Source: an uncultured Chitinophagaceae bacterium (GTDB taxonomy: Bacteria; Bacteroidota; Bacteroidia; Chitinophagales; Chitinophagaceae). Taken from it: a DNA stretch of 46,876 nt. The position numbers were made by a program, and so were the translations under genes. Positions 15,483 through 24,138 of this stretch are shown here, piece by piece (positions within the stretch are counted from its first letter, which is position 1; every line of letters begins with the position of its first letter). A model generated the notes under the pieces. It was given only the letters and a program-made list of their open reading frames with translations. It made no database searches and was not told where the DNA came from. The DNA lies in contig CAIRTF010000006.1 in NCBI GenBank assembly GCA_903881425.1, positions 1 through 46,876 on the forward strand, read 5' to 3'.

Positions 15483-15604
15483 ATGCAGAACAGAAAGTTG
15501 AAGAGTGCGACGCAAGTAAAGATGAGTAGAGAGATAAAGTTGGAATCAATAGGTTATAAAAATATTTTTGCGAACAAATTAAAATAGTCGGAGCGGTAAA
15601 ATTT

Positions 15605-16138
15605 ATGCAGGCATTAACTACCAGAGCGAAAGCAGTTGATCGTAGACCAATGACATTCTTGGAAAGGTTATACTTATGGAATATTCTTAAAGGAATGTTG
15701 ATTACGTTTAGCCATATCTTTAAAAAACAACCTACCATTCAATATCCTGAACAAAAAAGACCGTTTAGTCCGGTGTTTAGAGGATTGCATGTATTGAACA
15801 GAGATGAGGAAGGGCGTGAAAGATGCACAGCATGCGGTTTGTGTGCGGTTGCTTGTCCGGCTGAAGCTATCACGATGGAAGCGGCAGAACGTTTGCCGGG
15901 AGAAGAAAATTTATATCGCGAAGAAAAATATGCAGCACGTTATGAAATAAATATGCTGCGTTGTATATTTTGCGGATTGTGTGAAGAAGCTTGTCCGAAA
16001 GACGCTATTTATTTAAGCGAAACTTTTGCACCGGCAAGTTTTACAAGGCAGAGTTTTATTTATGGAAAACCGGATTTGTTAATACCGGATCCAAAAACAC
16101 AACCTGCTGAATTAGCAGCAGCAAAAGGATTGAGTTAA
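15605..16138 (+). CDS. nuoI: NADH-quinone oxidoreductase subunit I
   Basis: 177 residues. This 23-kDa subunit holds clusters N6a and N6b between NuoG and NuoB. Two 8-Fe ferredoxin motifs are exact: Cys74, 77, 80 and 84 (CTACGLCAVACP) and Cys120, 123, 126 and 130 (CIFCGLCEEACP). The N-terminal amphipathic helix region RLYLWNILKGMLITFSHIF contacts the membrane arm. Length is normal. It is followed by a large palindrome that begins at its stop codon. Confidence 0.97.
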   Translation: MQALTTRAKAVDRRPMTFLERLYLWNILKGMLITFSHIFKKQPTIQYPEQKRPFSPVFRGLHVLNRDEEGRERCTACGLCAVACPAEAITMEAAERLPGEENLYREEKYAARYEINMLRCIFCGLCEEACPKDAIYLSETFAPASFTRQSFIYGKPDLLIPDPKTQPAELAAAKGLS

Positions 16139-16188
16139 TGTGCAAATGTGCAAATGTGCAGATGAATTCAATTTGCACATTTGCACAT
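16138..16188. repeat. 18-bp-stem palindromic repeat between nuoI and nuoJ
   Basis: ATGTGCAAATGTGCAAAT (16138-16155) pairs perfectly with ATTTGCACATTTGCACAT (16171-16188) around a 15-nt loop; the first base is the last A of the nuoI stop. There is no downstream T-run, so it is unlikely to be a simple terminator. An alternative internal pairing, TGCAGATG with CATCTGCA, is also available. Related words occur at 8433-8457 and 36928-36952. Confidence 0.85.
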
Positions 16189-16209
16189 CTGCAAACTTGA
16201 AATTAAACT

Positions 16210-16713
16210 ATGAGTGCAATACAAATATTATTCTGGTTCTTAAGTGGATTAGCATTGGTTAGTGCTATTATGGTATTGATCAGCAAAAATCCTGTGCATA
16301 GTGTGTTATGGTTGGTAATGGTTTTCTTTGCCATATCAGGTCATTATATTTTAATGAATGCGCAATTTTTAGCCATCGTTAATCTGATTGTGTATGCAGG
16401 TGCGATTATGGTATTGTTCTTATTTGTGATCATGTTAATGAATCTGGATAAAACATCTGATCCGCAAAAAAATTGGTGGATGAAATTGGCAGGAGTTATT
16501 TCCGGCGGATGTTTATTAATGGAAATGGCAACACTAGTCAGACAGGCAGCAGAGATGAAGGAAAAAACTGTGATGATGAAAGAAGGCAGTATTGGTTTGA
16601 TTGGTAATTTGGGAAAATTATTATTCAGCGATTATGTAGTGCCTTTTGAAATAAGTAGTGTATTGTTTTTAAGTGCGATGGTTGGTGCAGTGGTAATAGG
16701 AAAGAAAAATTGA
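16210..16713 (+). CDS. nuoJ: NADH-quinone oxidoreductase subunit J
   Basis: 167 residues with five hydrophobic segments. It is the membrane-arm ND6 subunit. The family signature KNPVHSVLWLVMVFFAISGHYILMNAQFLAIVNLIVYAGAIMVLFLFVIMLMNL is complete, including the conserved VYAGAIMVLFLFVIMLMN helix with its pi-bulge Gly. It starts 21 nt after the end of the nuoI palindrome and is followed by nuoK after 40 nt. Confidence 0.96.
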   Translation: MSAIQILFWFLSGLALVSAIMVLISKNPVHSVLWLVMVFFAISGHYILMNAQFLAIVNLIVYAGAIMVLFLFVIMLMNLDKTSDPQKNWWMKLAGVISGGCLLMEMATLVRQAAEMKEKTVMMKEGSIGLIGNLGKLLFSDYVVPFEISSVLFLSAMVGAVVIGKKN

Positions 16714-16753
16714 TTATTAAATATAAGTTGCAGGTAACAAGAAACTCGATAAT

Positions 16754-17089
16754 ATGCCTATTCAATATTATATCTTATTAGCATTAACGCTGTTCAGTAT
16801 TGGAATTGTGGGTGTACTGACACGCCGCAATGCTATTATTGTTTTTATGTGCATTGAATTAATGTTGAATGCAGTGAATTTATTATTGGTTGCATTTTCA
16901 AAAATGCAGTACAATTTAGCATTCACTAATAATAAAGCAACTGTTGCAGGTTCTGAAGCGCAATTGTTTGTATTTTTTATTATGGTAGTTGCTGCGGCAG
17001 AAGTGAGTGTTGGATTAGCCATCATTGTGATGATGTACAGAAATGTACATTCGGTGGATGTGAATTTTTTAAATAGATTGAAAAATTAA
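16754..17089 (+). CDS. nuoK: NADH-quinone oxidoreductase subunit K
   Basis: 111 residues, three helices. It is the ND4L proton-path subunit. The segment [24 protein letters not shown] carries the conserved membrane Glu (CIELMLN), and [16 protein letters not shown] carries the second conserved Glu. Length is normal. It is followed by a 75-nt spacer with two short palindromic repeats before nuoL. Confidence 0.97.
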   Translation: MPIQYYILLALTLFSIGIVGVLTRRNAIIVFMCIELMLNAVNLLLVAFSKMQYNLAFTNNKATVAGSEAQLFVFFIMVVAAAEVSVGLAIIVMMYRNVHSVDVNFLNRLKN

Positions 17090-17090
17090 C

Positions 17091-17116
17091 CCTTACTCCC
17101 CTAAAGGGGAATAAGG
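17091..17116. repeat. 12-bp-arm palindrome in the nuoK-nuoL spacer
   Basis: CCTTACTCCCCT (17091-17102) faces AGGGGAATAAGG (17105-17116) with one mismatch (wobble-compatible in RNA on one strand) and a 2-nt centre. It begins one base after the nuoK stop. No T-run follows. Confidence 0.7.
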
Positions 17117-17140
17117 AGTATCGATAAATAACAAATAAAT

Positions 17141-17164
17141 AAAGTCCCTCTGGGGATATAGGGT
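17141..17164 (+). repeat. AGTCCCT/TAGGGT leader repeat at the nuoL start
   Basis: A 24-nt near-copy of the nuoD leader element at 8483-8505: AAAGTCCCT, a variable centre, GGGATATAGGGT, then ATG directly. Both copies keep the TCCC...GGGA mini-palindrome and end on the base before the start codon. Confidence 0.7.
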
Positions 17165-19069
17165 ATGAACCAACTTGTTTACTTAGTTCCGTTGTTTCCT
17201 TTGATTGGATTTCTCATTAATGGTTTGGGAAGAAAATCTTTATCCAAATCGTTGATTGGTGTCATTGGCAGTGGTACTATTCTGGCATCTTTTATTGTTA
17301 GCCTTGTTTTATTTTTTAACGTAAAAAATAATGGAGCTGTTGTTGTTGATTATTTTAATTTTATCAATATCGATTCTTTAAAAATATCTTTTGCATTTCA
17401 GATTGATGCATTATCATCTTTATTTTTACTAATCATTACAGGCGTTGGTTTTCTCATTCATGTTTATTCAACTGCTTATATGCAGGATGAAGAACCCCAA
17501 CACTACGGACGTTATTTCGCTTACCTGAATTTGTTTGTGTTCTCGATGTTGTTATTGGTAATGGGAGCGAATTATGTAATTATGTTCATTGGATGGGAAG
17601 GTGTTGGGTTGTGTTCATACTTATTAATAGGATTTTGGTTCAAGAATGATAATTATAATTATGCAGCGAAGAAAGCATTTGTGATGAATCGTATTGGTGA
17701 TCTTGGTTTTTTATTAGCTGTGTTTTGGTTGATAGCAAAATTAGGAACAGCAAATTATGCTGATGTTTTTGCACATGCATCTTCATTAACTCCGTTTGAT
17801 GTTACTGCAATTACATTATTACTTTTTGTTGGAGCAATGGGTAAGAGTGCACAAATTCCTTTGTATACTTGGTTGCCGGATGCAATGGCTGGTCCCACTC
17901 CGGTATCAGCATTGATACATGCCGCCACCATGGTAACAGCAGGTATTTATATGATTGCACGCAGCAATGTATTATACTCCATGAGTGCTGTAACAATGAA
18001 TGTTGTTGCCATCATTGGATTAGTAACTGCATTATTCAGTGCAACGATTGCATTGAAACAAAACGATATTAAAAAAGTATTGGCTTATTCAACAGTTAGT
18101 CAGTTAGGATATATGTTTTTAGGATTGGGTGTTGGTGCATACACCGGTGCAGTGTTTCATGTAATGACACATGCATTCTTCAAAGCATTACTATTCCTGG
18201 GTGCCGGTTCAGTAATTCATGCCATGCATCATGAACAAGACATTCGTAAAATGGGCGGATTGAAAAAACATCTTCCCATTACACATCTTACTTTTTTAAT
18301 TGGATGTATTGCAATCTCCGGTATTCCTCCATTCAGTGGTTTCTTTTCAAAGGATGAAATATTAGCTGCAGCTTTTGCAAAAAATCCTGTTTATTGGGGA
18401 TTAGGCGTTGCAGGTGCTGCCATGACTGCATTCTATATGTTCCGATTATACGCAACCACTTTTTTAGGAACATTCAGAGGAACACATGATCAGGAACATC
18501 ACTTGCATGAAAGTCCTTCTGCCATGACCATTCCATTAATGGTATTGGCATTATTAAGTGTTGTTGGTGGATTTGTTGGTGTGCCTGAAATATTAGGTGG
18601 TCATCATGAGTTACATGGTTTTTTATCTTCTGTGTTAACAACTGAAGTTGCACATGAATCGTCAAAAAATACAGAATATGTATTGATGGGTATTTCGGTT
18701 GCTATTGCAGCCATTGCCATCATTTTCGCAATAAATAAATTTAGTAAGAAGCCAGAACTGCAGGATGCACAGGGCTTTGGTAAAGTGTTAGAAAATAAAT
18801 GGTATGTGGATGAATTATACGATACTTTTTTTGTGAAAACTACTTTAGCAAAAGCTAAATTCTTAAAAGATATTATTGAGAAGAATGTTATTGATGGTGC
18901 AGTGAATGGAGTTGGGAAATTGGTAAATTATTCATCAAGGCAATTACGATTGATTCAAAGCGGGCAAGTTGGTAATTATATTTTATTTATGGTATTGGCG
19001 ATTGTGGTAGTGATTTTGTTGTGGGTGAATGACAATCATCTGTACCAATATATTTCTAAATTGTTTTAG
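17165..19069 (+). CDS. nuoL: NADH-quinone oxidoreductase subunit L
   Basis: 634 residues with about 16 helices. It is the distal antiporter-like proton-pumping subunit. Signatures: FIGWEGVGLCSYLLIGFW (conserved Glu), KKAFVMNRIGDLGFLL, MGKSAQIPLYTWLPDAMAGPTPVSALIHAATMVTAGIYM, and KKVLAYSTVSQLGYMFLGLG. The C-terminal lateral helix and last anchor (GNYILFMVLAIVVVILLW) are present. Length is normal. Confidence 0.98.
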   Translation: MNQLVYLVPLFPLIGFLINGLGRKSLSKSLIGVIGSGTILASFIVSLVLFFNVKNNGAVVVDYFNFINIDSLKISFAFQIDALSSLFLLIITGVGFLIHVYSTAYMQDEEPQHYGRYFAYLNLFVFSMLLLVMGANYVIMFIGWEGVGLCSYLLIGFWFKNDNYNYAAKKAFVMNRIGDLGFLLAVFWLIAKLGTANYADVFAHASSLTPFDVTAITLLLFVGAMGKSAQIPLYTWLPDAMAGPTPVSALIHAATMVTAGIYMIARSNVLYSMSAVTMNVVAIIGLVTALFSATIALKQNDIKKVLAYSTVSQLGYMFLGLGVGAYTGAVFHVMTHAFFKALLFLGAGSVIHAMHHEQDIRKMGGLKKHLPITHLTFLIGCIAISGIPPFSGFFSKDEILAAAFAKNPVYWGLGVAGAAMTAFYMFRLYATTFLGTFRGTHDQEHHLHESPSAMTIPLMVLALLSVVGGFVGVPEILGGHHELHGFLSSVLTTEVAHESSKNTEYVLMGISVAIAAIAIIFAINKFSKKPELQDAQGFGKVLENKWYVDELYDTFFVKTTLAKAKFLKDIIEKNVIDGAVNGVGKLVNYSSRQLRLIQSGQVGNYILFMVLAIVVVILLWVNDNHLYQYISKLF

Positions 19070-19092
19070 TGCTTTAAAGCAAATAAAAAATT

Positions 19093-20520
19093 ATGGTTGC
19101 TGTTTTATTGATATTAATTCCTTTGTTAAGCGGTTTAGCGTCTTTTTTTATTAAAGAGGATAGAACCGTAAAAGGATGGTCGTTGTTTTCATCTGTCATT
19201 ACTTTATTGGCAGTGTTATATGCAATTTTCAATCCGCAGCAATTATCTTATGATGCTGCATGGCTGCCAACTTTAGGTGCTCGTTTTTCTGTTTCATTAG
19301 ATGGTATGGGCAAAATGCTTTGTTTGTTAACTGCTATTTCGTTGCCGGTTATATTCGTTTCTACTTTTAAAAACACTTATCAAAAAGCATCAGCATTTTA
19401 TGCATTGATGTTGTTAACACAAGCCGGTTTAATGGGTGTGTTTTTGGCAACAGATATTTTATTGTTTTACTTTTTCTGGGAGTTAGCATTAATACCTGTT
19501 TATTTTTTATGTTCTATTTGGGGTGGAGAAAAAAGAATTGCTGTTACATTTAAATTTTTTATTTACACATTCGTTGGTTCATTATTAATGTTGGCAGGAA
19601 TCATCTATTTATATTTTCAAACTACCGGTGGTTCATTTGCGTTAAAATCTTTATACGCTTTACATTTATCAGTTAAAGAACAAAATATTTTATTCTGGTT
19701 ATTCTTTATTGCATTTGCTATCAAGATGCCTGTTTTCCCATTTCATACATGGCAACCGGATACATACGAACAATCACCTACAGCGGTTACTATGATATTG
19801 AGTGGTGTAATGGTAAAGATGGGAATCTTTGCAGTGATACGCTGGTTGATTCCGATTTTTCCTCTTGCTGCCGATCATTTTCGTGATATAGTCATTATCA
19901 TTTCCATTATTGGAATGATCTATGCATCATTAATTGCTATTAAGCAGGATGATATTAAAAGATTAATTGCCTATTCTTCCATTGCACATATTGGGTTAAT
20001 GAATGCTGCCATCTTTGCGCATCATCAAATTGGTTTGGAAGGAGTGATGATTCAAATGTTCAATCACGGAGTTAATGTAATCGGTTTATGGATAGTAGCA
20101 GATGTTATTGAGCAACAATTAGGTACCCGTAAGTTTAGTCAGTTAGGCGGTCTTGCCCAAAAAGCACCAATATTAGCTATCTTATTAGTGGTGATGTCAT
20201 TAGCAAATATAGCATTGCCATTGACCAACTCATTCGTTGGAGAATTTTTAATGTTCAATGGATTATTTCAATACAATGCCTGGATGGCTGCAGTTGCTGG
20301 TGTGAGCATTATTTTAGCAGCAGTTTATACATTGAATATGATACAGAAAATATTTTATGGAAATACAACAGAGATAACTAATCATGCAAAAGATATCAAT
20401 GGAAATGTACAATTGATATTGGTAGTACTGGTTGTTGTTGTGATTGTTTTAGGTGTGTATCCGCAACCTATGATCAATCTTACAAAAGATTCTGTACAAA
20501 TATTTTTCGCTAATCGTTAA
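19093..20520 (+). CDS. nuoM: NADH-quinone oxidoreductase subunit M
   Basis: 475 residues with about 14 helices. It is an antiporter-like proton-pumping subunit. Signatures: FYFFWELALIPVYFLCSIWGG (conserved Glu), KMPVFPFHTWQPDTYEQSPTAVTMILSGVMVKMG, and KRLIAYSSIAHIGLMNAA. The family's HTWLPDAHxEAP loop reads HTWQPDTYEQSP, as in other Bacteroidota as far as I recall. It starts 23 nt after nuoL. Confidence 0.97.
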   Translation: MVAVLLILIPLLSGLASFFIKEDRTVKGWSLFSSVITLLAVLYAIFNPQQLSYDAAWLPTLGARFSVSLDGMGKMLCLLTAISLPVIFVSTFKNTYQKASAFYALMLLTQAGLMGVFLATDILLFYFFWELALIPVYFLCSIWGGEKRIAVTFKFFIYTFVGSLLMLAGIIYLYFQTTGGSFALKSLYALHLSVKEQNILFWLFFIAFAIKMPVFPFHTWQPDTYEQSPTAVTMILSGVMVKMGIFAVIRWLIPIFPLAADHFRDIVIIISIIGMIYASLIAIKQDDIKRLIAYSSIAHIGLMNAAIFAHHQIGLEGVMIQMFNHGVNVIGLWIVADVIEQQLGTRKFSQLGGLAQKAPILAILLVVMSLANIALPLTNSFVGEFLMFNGLFQYNAWMAAVAGVSIILAAVYTLNMIQKIFYGNTTEITNHAKDINGNVQLILVVLVVVVIVLGVYPQPMINLTKDSVQIFFANR

Positions 20521-20546
20521 CTGATTTTTGAACTGAGCAGATAATT

Positions 20547-21941
20547 ATGAATGCAATTATATTTTCGGCTTTAGCAGGTGTGGTGATGATGTTCAGTGGC
20601 ATCTTCACCAAGAACACATCTATCATTACAAACGTTGCACGAGTTGCATTGGCTGTTTTGATTGCAGTAAATTTATTAGATACTTACGGTGGTTGGATGA
20701 TTGCTGTTGATACTAAAAATTTACTCTCATTCAATAAATTCGGTTTCTTTTTCAATACCATTTTATTTGTTGCCACATTTTTATTTTTTGTTTTAAGCGG
20801 AAGAGATATTGAAAAAGTTGGCAGCTATACGGCAGAATATTATGCATTGATATTTTTCTCTTTATGCGGTATTGCGGTACTTACTTCTTTCAATAATTTA
20901 TTGATGATGTTTTTAGGAGTAGAGATCATGTCAATTCCTTTATACATTTTAACCGGTGCAGACAAAAAGAATTTAAAAAGTAATGAAGCATCGCTGAAAT
21001 ATTTTTTAATGGGATCTTTTTCAACAGGCATCATGTTAATGGGTATTACATTAGTGTATGGTGCAACAGGTAATTTTAATTTGCCGCCTATCAGTTCGGC
21101 AGTTACCGGTGCAGTGGTGAGTGATAGTATCATTGGTCCCTTAGGTTTATTATTGATCTTTGTTTCATTATGTTTTAAAGTATCGGCAGCACCTTTTCAT
21201 TTCTGGACACCCGATGTATATGATGGTGCTCCAAGTGTCTTCACTTCTTTTATGGCAACCATTATCAAAGCAGCCGGTTTCTTTGCCTTTATTAAATTGT
21301 TTGAAGAAAGAAGCAGTGATCTGAGGGTATCCTGGAAAATCATCATGCCTGTTATTATCATTGCAACATTACTGGCAGGAAATATCACAGCAGTATTTCA
21401 ACAAAGTGTAAAACGCATGTTGGCGTATTCCAGTATTGCGCAAGCAGGTTTTATGTTATTTGTAGTGTATGCAAATAATAACAGTATTGGTAAAGAAGGT
21501 ATATTATTATATGCAGCTGCGTATAGTTTAGCAACGATTGGCATTTTTGCTATTTTAATCAGAATGAAAGATTACACTTTCAATGGATATAACGGACTTG
21601 CCAAAAAAGAACCTTTCATTGCTGCAGTAAATACTATTTTGCTTTTATCATTGGCGGGAATACCTTTAACAGCGGGCTTCTTCGCAAAGTATTATATGTT
21701 AGCAGCTGCTATTAATGCAGGTGGAAAATCTGTTTTATGGTTGGTAGTAATTGCAGTTTTATTTGCAGCGGTGAGCGTGTATTATTATTTCCGAGTGATA
21801 CAAGCCATGTATTTTAAAGAAGGCGACGCTGAAGTAGAAAACGTAAACAATCGTTTTAAGTTTGGATTATTAATCATTGCTGCATTAATCATTTCAATAG
21901 GTATTTTACCATCCGTCCTTTTGAATTGGTTCTATTTCTAA
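20547..21941 (+). CDS. nuoN: NADH-quinone oxidoreductase subunit N
   Basis: 464 residues with about 14 helices. It is an antiporter-like proton-pumping subunit and the last gene of the operon. Signatures: MFLGVEIMSIPLYILTG (conserved Glu), KVSAAPFHFWTPDVYDGAPSVFTSFMATIIKAAGF and KRMLAYSSIAQAGFML. The 94 nt after it hold no clear terminator; the only hairpin is ATTGG/CCAAT around 21983-21998, without a T-run, so some read-through to the next gene is possible. Confidence 0.97.
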   Translation: MNAIIFSALAGVVMMFSGIFTKNTSIITNVARVALAVLIAVNLLDTYGGWMIAVDTKNLLSFNKFGFFFNTILFVATFLFFVLSGRDIEKVGSYTAEYYALIFFSLCGIAVLTSFNNLLMMFLGVEIMSIPLYILTGADKKNLKSNEASLKYFLMGSFSTGIMLMGITLVYGATGNFNLPPISSAVTGAVVSDSIIGPLGLLLIFVSLCFKVSAAPFHFWTPDVYDGAPSVFTSFMATIIKAAGFFAFIKLFEERSSDLRVSWKIIMPVIIIATLLAGNITAVFQQSVKRMLAYSSIAQAGFMLFVVYANNNSIGKEGILLYAAAYSLATIGIFAILIRMKDYTFNGYNGLAKKEPFIAAVNTILLLSLAGIPLTAGFFAKYYMLAAAINAGGKSVLWLVVIAVLFAAVSVYYYFRVIQAMYFKEGDAEVENVNNRFKFGLLIIAALIISIGILPSVLLNWFYF

Positions 21942-22035
21942 TAGAAAATTCGCTTTAATTTTCACCTTATCATTTTTTCTGATTGGTAACATCCAATTCA
22001 TTTATCTTTATTCATCATTAAAGTAATTCTTTTGC

Positions 22036-23301
22036 ATGACTGCAGCTGATTCTTTTCAACTGGCTTTTAGAACAGTACGGGGTAATAAACTGAGAACGGG
22101 AATAACGGTAGCTATTATCGCTTTTGGGATCATGGCATTGATTGGTATCATTACTGCGATTCAGGCAATGAATCAGAGTTTGAAAGAAAGTTTTTCTTCC
22201 ATGGGGGCTAATGCATTCAGTATCAGATACAAAACAAATATCCGATTTGGAAGAACTGCAATAATAAAAACTGTACGAAAAGGGCAGAAAGAAAAAACTT
22301 CCAACTTAAATAAAATTATCAGAAGAGAGGATGCTGAATATTTTAAAGATAATTATAAATTTCCTGCTTTAGTTAGTGTTTCAATAAATGGTCCGGGCAA
22401 TTTTGAATGCCATTATAATAATATTAAAACCAATCCTGTTTCGCAGCTTATTGGTGGTGATGAAAATTATTTAGCTGTAAACGGATTTACATTAGATGCC
22501 GGAAGAAACATGAATAATGTTGATGTGCAGAGCGGAAGAAATGTTTGTATCATTGGCAGTAATGTAGCCACTAAATTATTTTCAACAGCTCCTGAAAAAT
22601 GTATTGATAAAATTATTCGGGTAGGAAGTATGCCTTATCGTGTGATAGGGTTATTGAAAAGCAAAGGATCTTCCGGTTTTCAAAGAACGGATGATAACAT
22701 CATCACTTCGTATAATAATTGCAGAAGATTAGGTAATAATGCTGCTTCTTACGGCATTGGTGTTATGGTAGATAATATTATTCAATTAGATGAAGCTATC
22801 GATGAAGCTACATCTGTATTTCGTGCCGTTAGAAAATTAACACCAACTGATGCAGATAATTTTGTGGTAGAGAAGAGCGACAAGTTTGCTGAATTATTTA
22901 TTTCTTTTTTAAGTGGCATTACCGGTTCGGCAGGTGCAATTGGGATGATTACTTTAATTGGTGCGGCAATCGGATTGATGAATATTATGTTAGTAGCGGT
23001 GAATGAAAGAACAAAAGAAGTTGGGTTGATTAAAGCCATTGGCGGAAAAAGTAAAAATGTGCGTCAGCAATTTTTATTCGAATCGATGATCATTAGTTTA
23101 ATGGGCGCTGTGTTTGGAATTATATTAGGCGTTTTGGTAGGAAATATATTTGCTATTTTCTTAAAAACGGGTGTAGTGATACCATGGCTTTGGATTGCAC
23201 TCGGAATTTTTATCTGTTCTTTAGTGGGTTTGTTGGCGGGTATTTATCCTGCCATGAAAGCCGCCAAACTCAATCCTATCGATGCTTTGCGGTATGAATA
23301 A
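22036..23301 (+). CDS. MacB/FtsX-type ABC transporter permease
   Basis: 421 residues. There is one N-terminal helix ([21 protein letters not shown]), a MacB-type periplasmic domain (about residues 45-285) and three C-terminal helices with the FtsX core ([36 protein letters not shown], then a tail [17 protein letters not shown]). This is the mechanotransmission permease of LolCDE/MacB systems, which move lipoproteins or other substrates without a translocation channel. No ATPase gene is adjacent; the LolD-type ATPases at 35548 or 36952 are possible partners. It ends 3 nt before the convergent gene on the other strand. Confidence 0.9.
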   Translation: MTAADSFQLAFRTVRGNKLRTGITVAIIAFGIMALIGIITAIQAMNQSLKESFSSMGANAFSIRYKTNIRFGRTAIIKTVRKGQKEKTSNLNKIIRREDAEYFKDNYKFPALVSVSINGPGNFECHYNNIKTNPVSQLIGGDENYLAVNGFTLDAGRNMNNVDVQSGRNVCIIGSNVATKLFSTAPEKCIDKIIRVGSMPYRVIGLLKSKGSSGFQRTDDNIITSYNNCRRLGNNAASYGIGVMVDNIIQLDEAIDEATSVFRAVRKLTPTDADNFVVEKSDKFAELFISFLSGITGSAGAIGMITLIGAAIGLMNIMLVAVNERTKEVGLIKAIGGKSKNVRQQFLFESMIISLMGAVFGIILGVLVGNIFAIFLKTGVVIPWLWIALGIFICSLVGLLAGIYPAMKAAKLNPIDALRYE

Positions 23302-23304
23302 ATT

Positions 23305-24030
23305 TTAATTATTTTCTTTTCTTCCAAAAAAGATTTTCAATTTGTCATTGATATAATAGATTATATCTTCCTCACTGGTATGTTTGCGTAACCAAGTATA
23401 AGATGGTCTGTTTTGTTGCATGAACAATAATAATGAATCTGCACTTAAAGTGGCATACTTACTAACTTCTTCCGGGTTAAATCGATAATTGATATACTGT
23501 TCATCTTCCATTTGATCGAACAGACCAATGGCATTTCTTTTTCTTTTTTCGCGATTGTAAAAATGATCCAGATTTAATCCAATGCCCGGTCCTTGATTGG
23601 CAGAAGAAAAAACAGGTTGTGTATGTTCACTCATCAATTGAAAAAAATCTCTTCTTCTTTCCAAACTATCCAACTGATAAGCATTGTATTTTTTAGAAGC
23701 AAATACAGTTACATCTAATAATCGATGTGTTAGTGGCGAAAGAAAGATAAATAAAGTATCCTGCGCTAATTTTTTTTCTGTGATACGAACTGTATCGAAA
23801 TTATAACCTATAGAAGCGAAAGAAATCAATTGATTTTCTTTAATGGCAATAGAAAATAAACCACGTTTATCTGCTACGCTTGTTTTGTTAGTGTATAAAT
23901 TAATGATGGTTGAATAAGCCAATGGTTGTTTAGTTACACTATCTTTTATTACGCCAATTAATATATTTTTTTGTTGTGCATTTACTTGCAGCAATGAAAA
24001 TGACAAAACGGTTATGATTAAATATTTCAT
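23305..24030 (-). CDS. Secreted protein with carboxypeptidase-regulatory-like domain
   Basis: 241 residues with a signal peptide (MKYLIITVLSFSLLQVNAQ). Residues about 22-95 fit the CarboxypepD_reg-like beta-sandwich: ILIGVIKDSVTKQPLAYSTI, then KTSVADKRGLFSIAI, ISFASIGYNFDTVRI. This domain is common at the N-terminus of TonB-dependent receptors, but here no plug or barrel follows; the C-terminal half (DSLERRRDFF..., ending GRKENN) is charged and of unknown fold. It is separated from the protease gene upstream by a terminator. Confidence 0.75.
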   Translation of the reverse strand: MKYLIITVLSFSLLQVNAQQKNILIGVIKDSVTKQPLAYSTIINLYTNKTSVADKRGLFSIAIKENQLISFASIGYNFDTVRITEKKLAQDTLFIFLSPLTHRLLDVTVFASKKYNAYQLDSLERRRDFFQLMSEHTQPVFSSANQGPGIGLNLDHFYNREKRKRNAIGLFDQMEDEQYINYRFNPEEVSKYATLSADSLLLFMQQNRPSYTWLRKHTSEEDIIYYINDKLKIFFGRKENN

Positions 24031-24087
24031 GAAGTAAAGCTACGATAGATATAAAGCTAATAGCGTAAATAAAATGGTAAATAAAAT

Positions 24088-24119
24088 AAAAACCCGTTGA
24101 ACTATTTCAACGGGTTTTT
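24088..24119 (-). terminator. Rho-independent terminator of the metalloprotease gene
   Basis: AAAAACCCGTTGAA (24088-24101) and TTCAACGGGTTTTT (24106-24119) form a perfect 14-bp stem around CTAT. It lies 19 nt beyond the protease stop on the minus strand and could work in either direction. Confidence 0.88.
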
Positions 24120-24138
24120 AAAATTTGTGAAAGACTAT

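Noticed and set aside
16138-16188. Rho-independent terminator within nuo
   Set aside because: The stem is strong but no U-tract follows, and nuoJ to nuoN need the upstream promoter.
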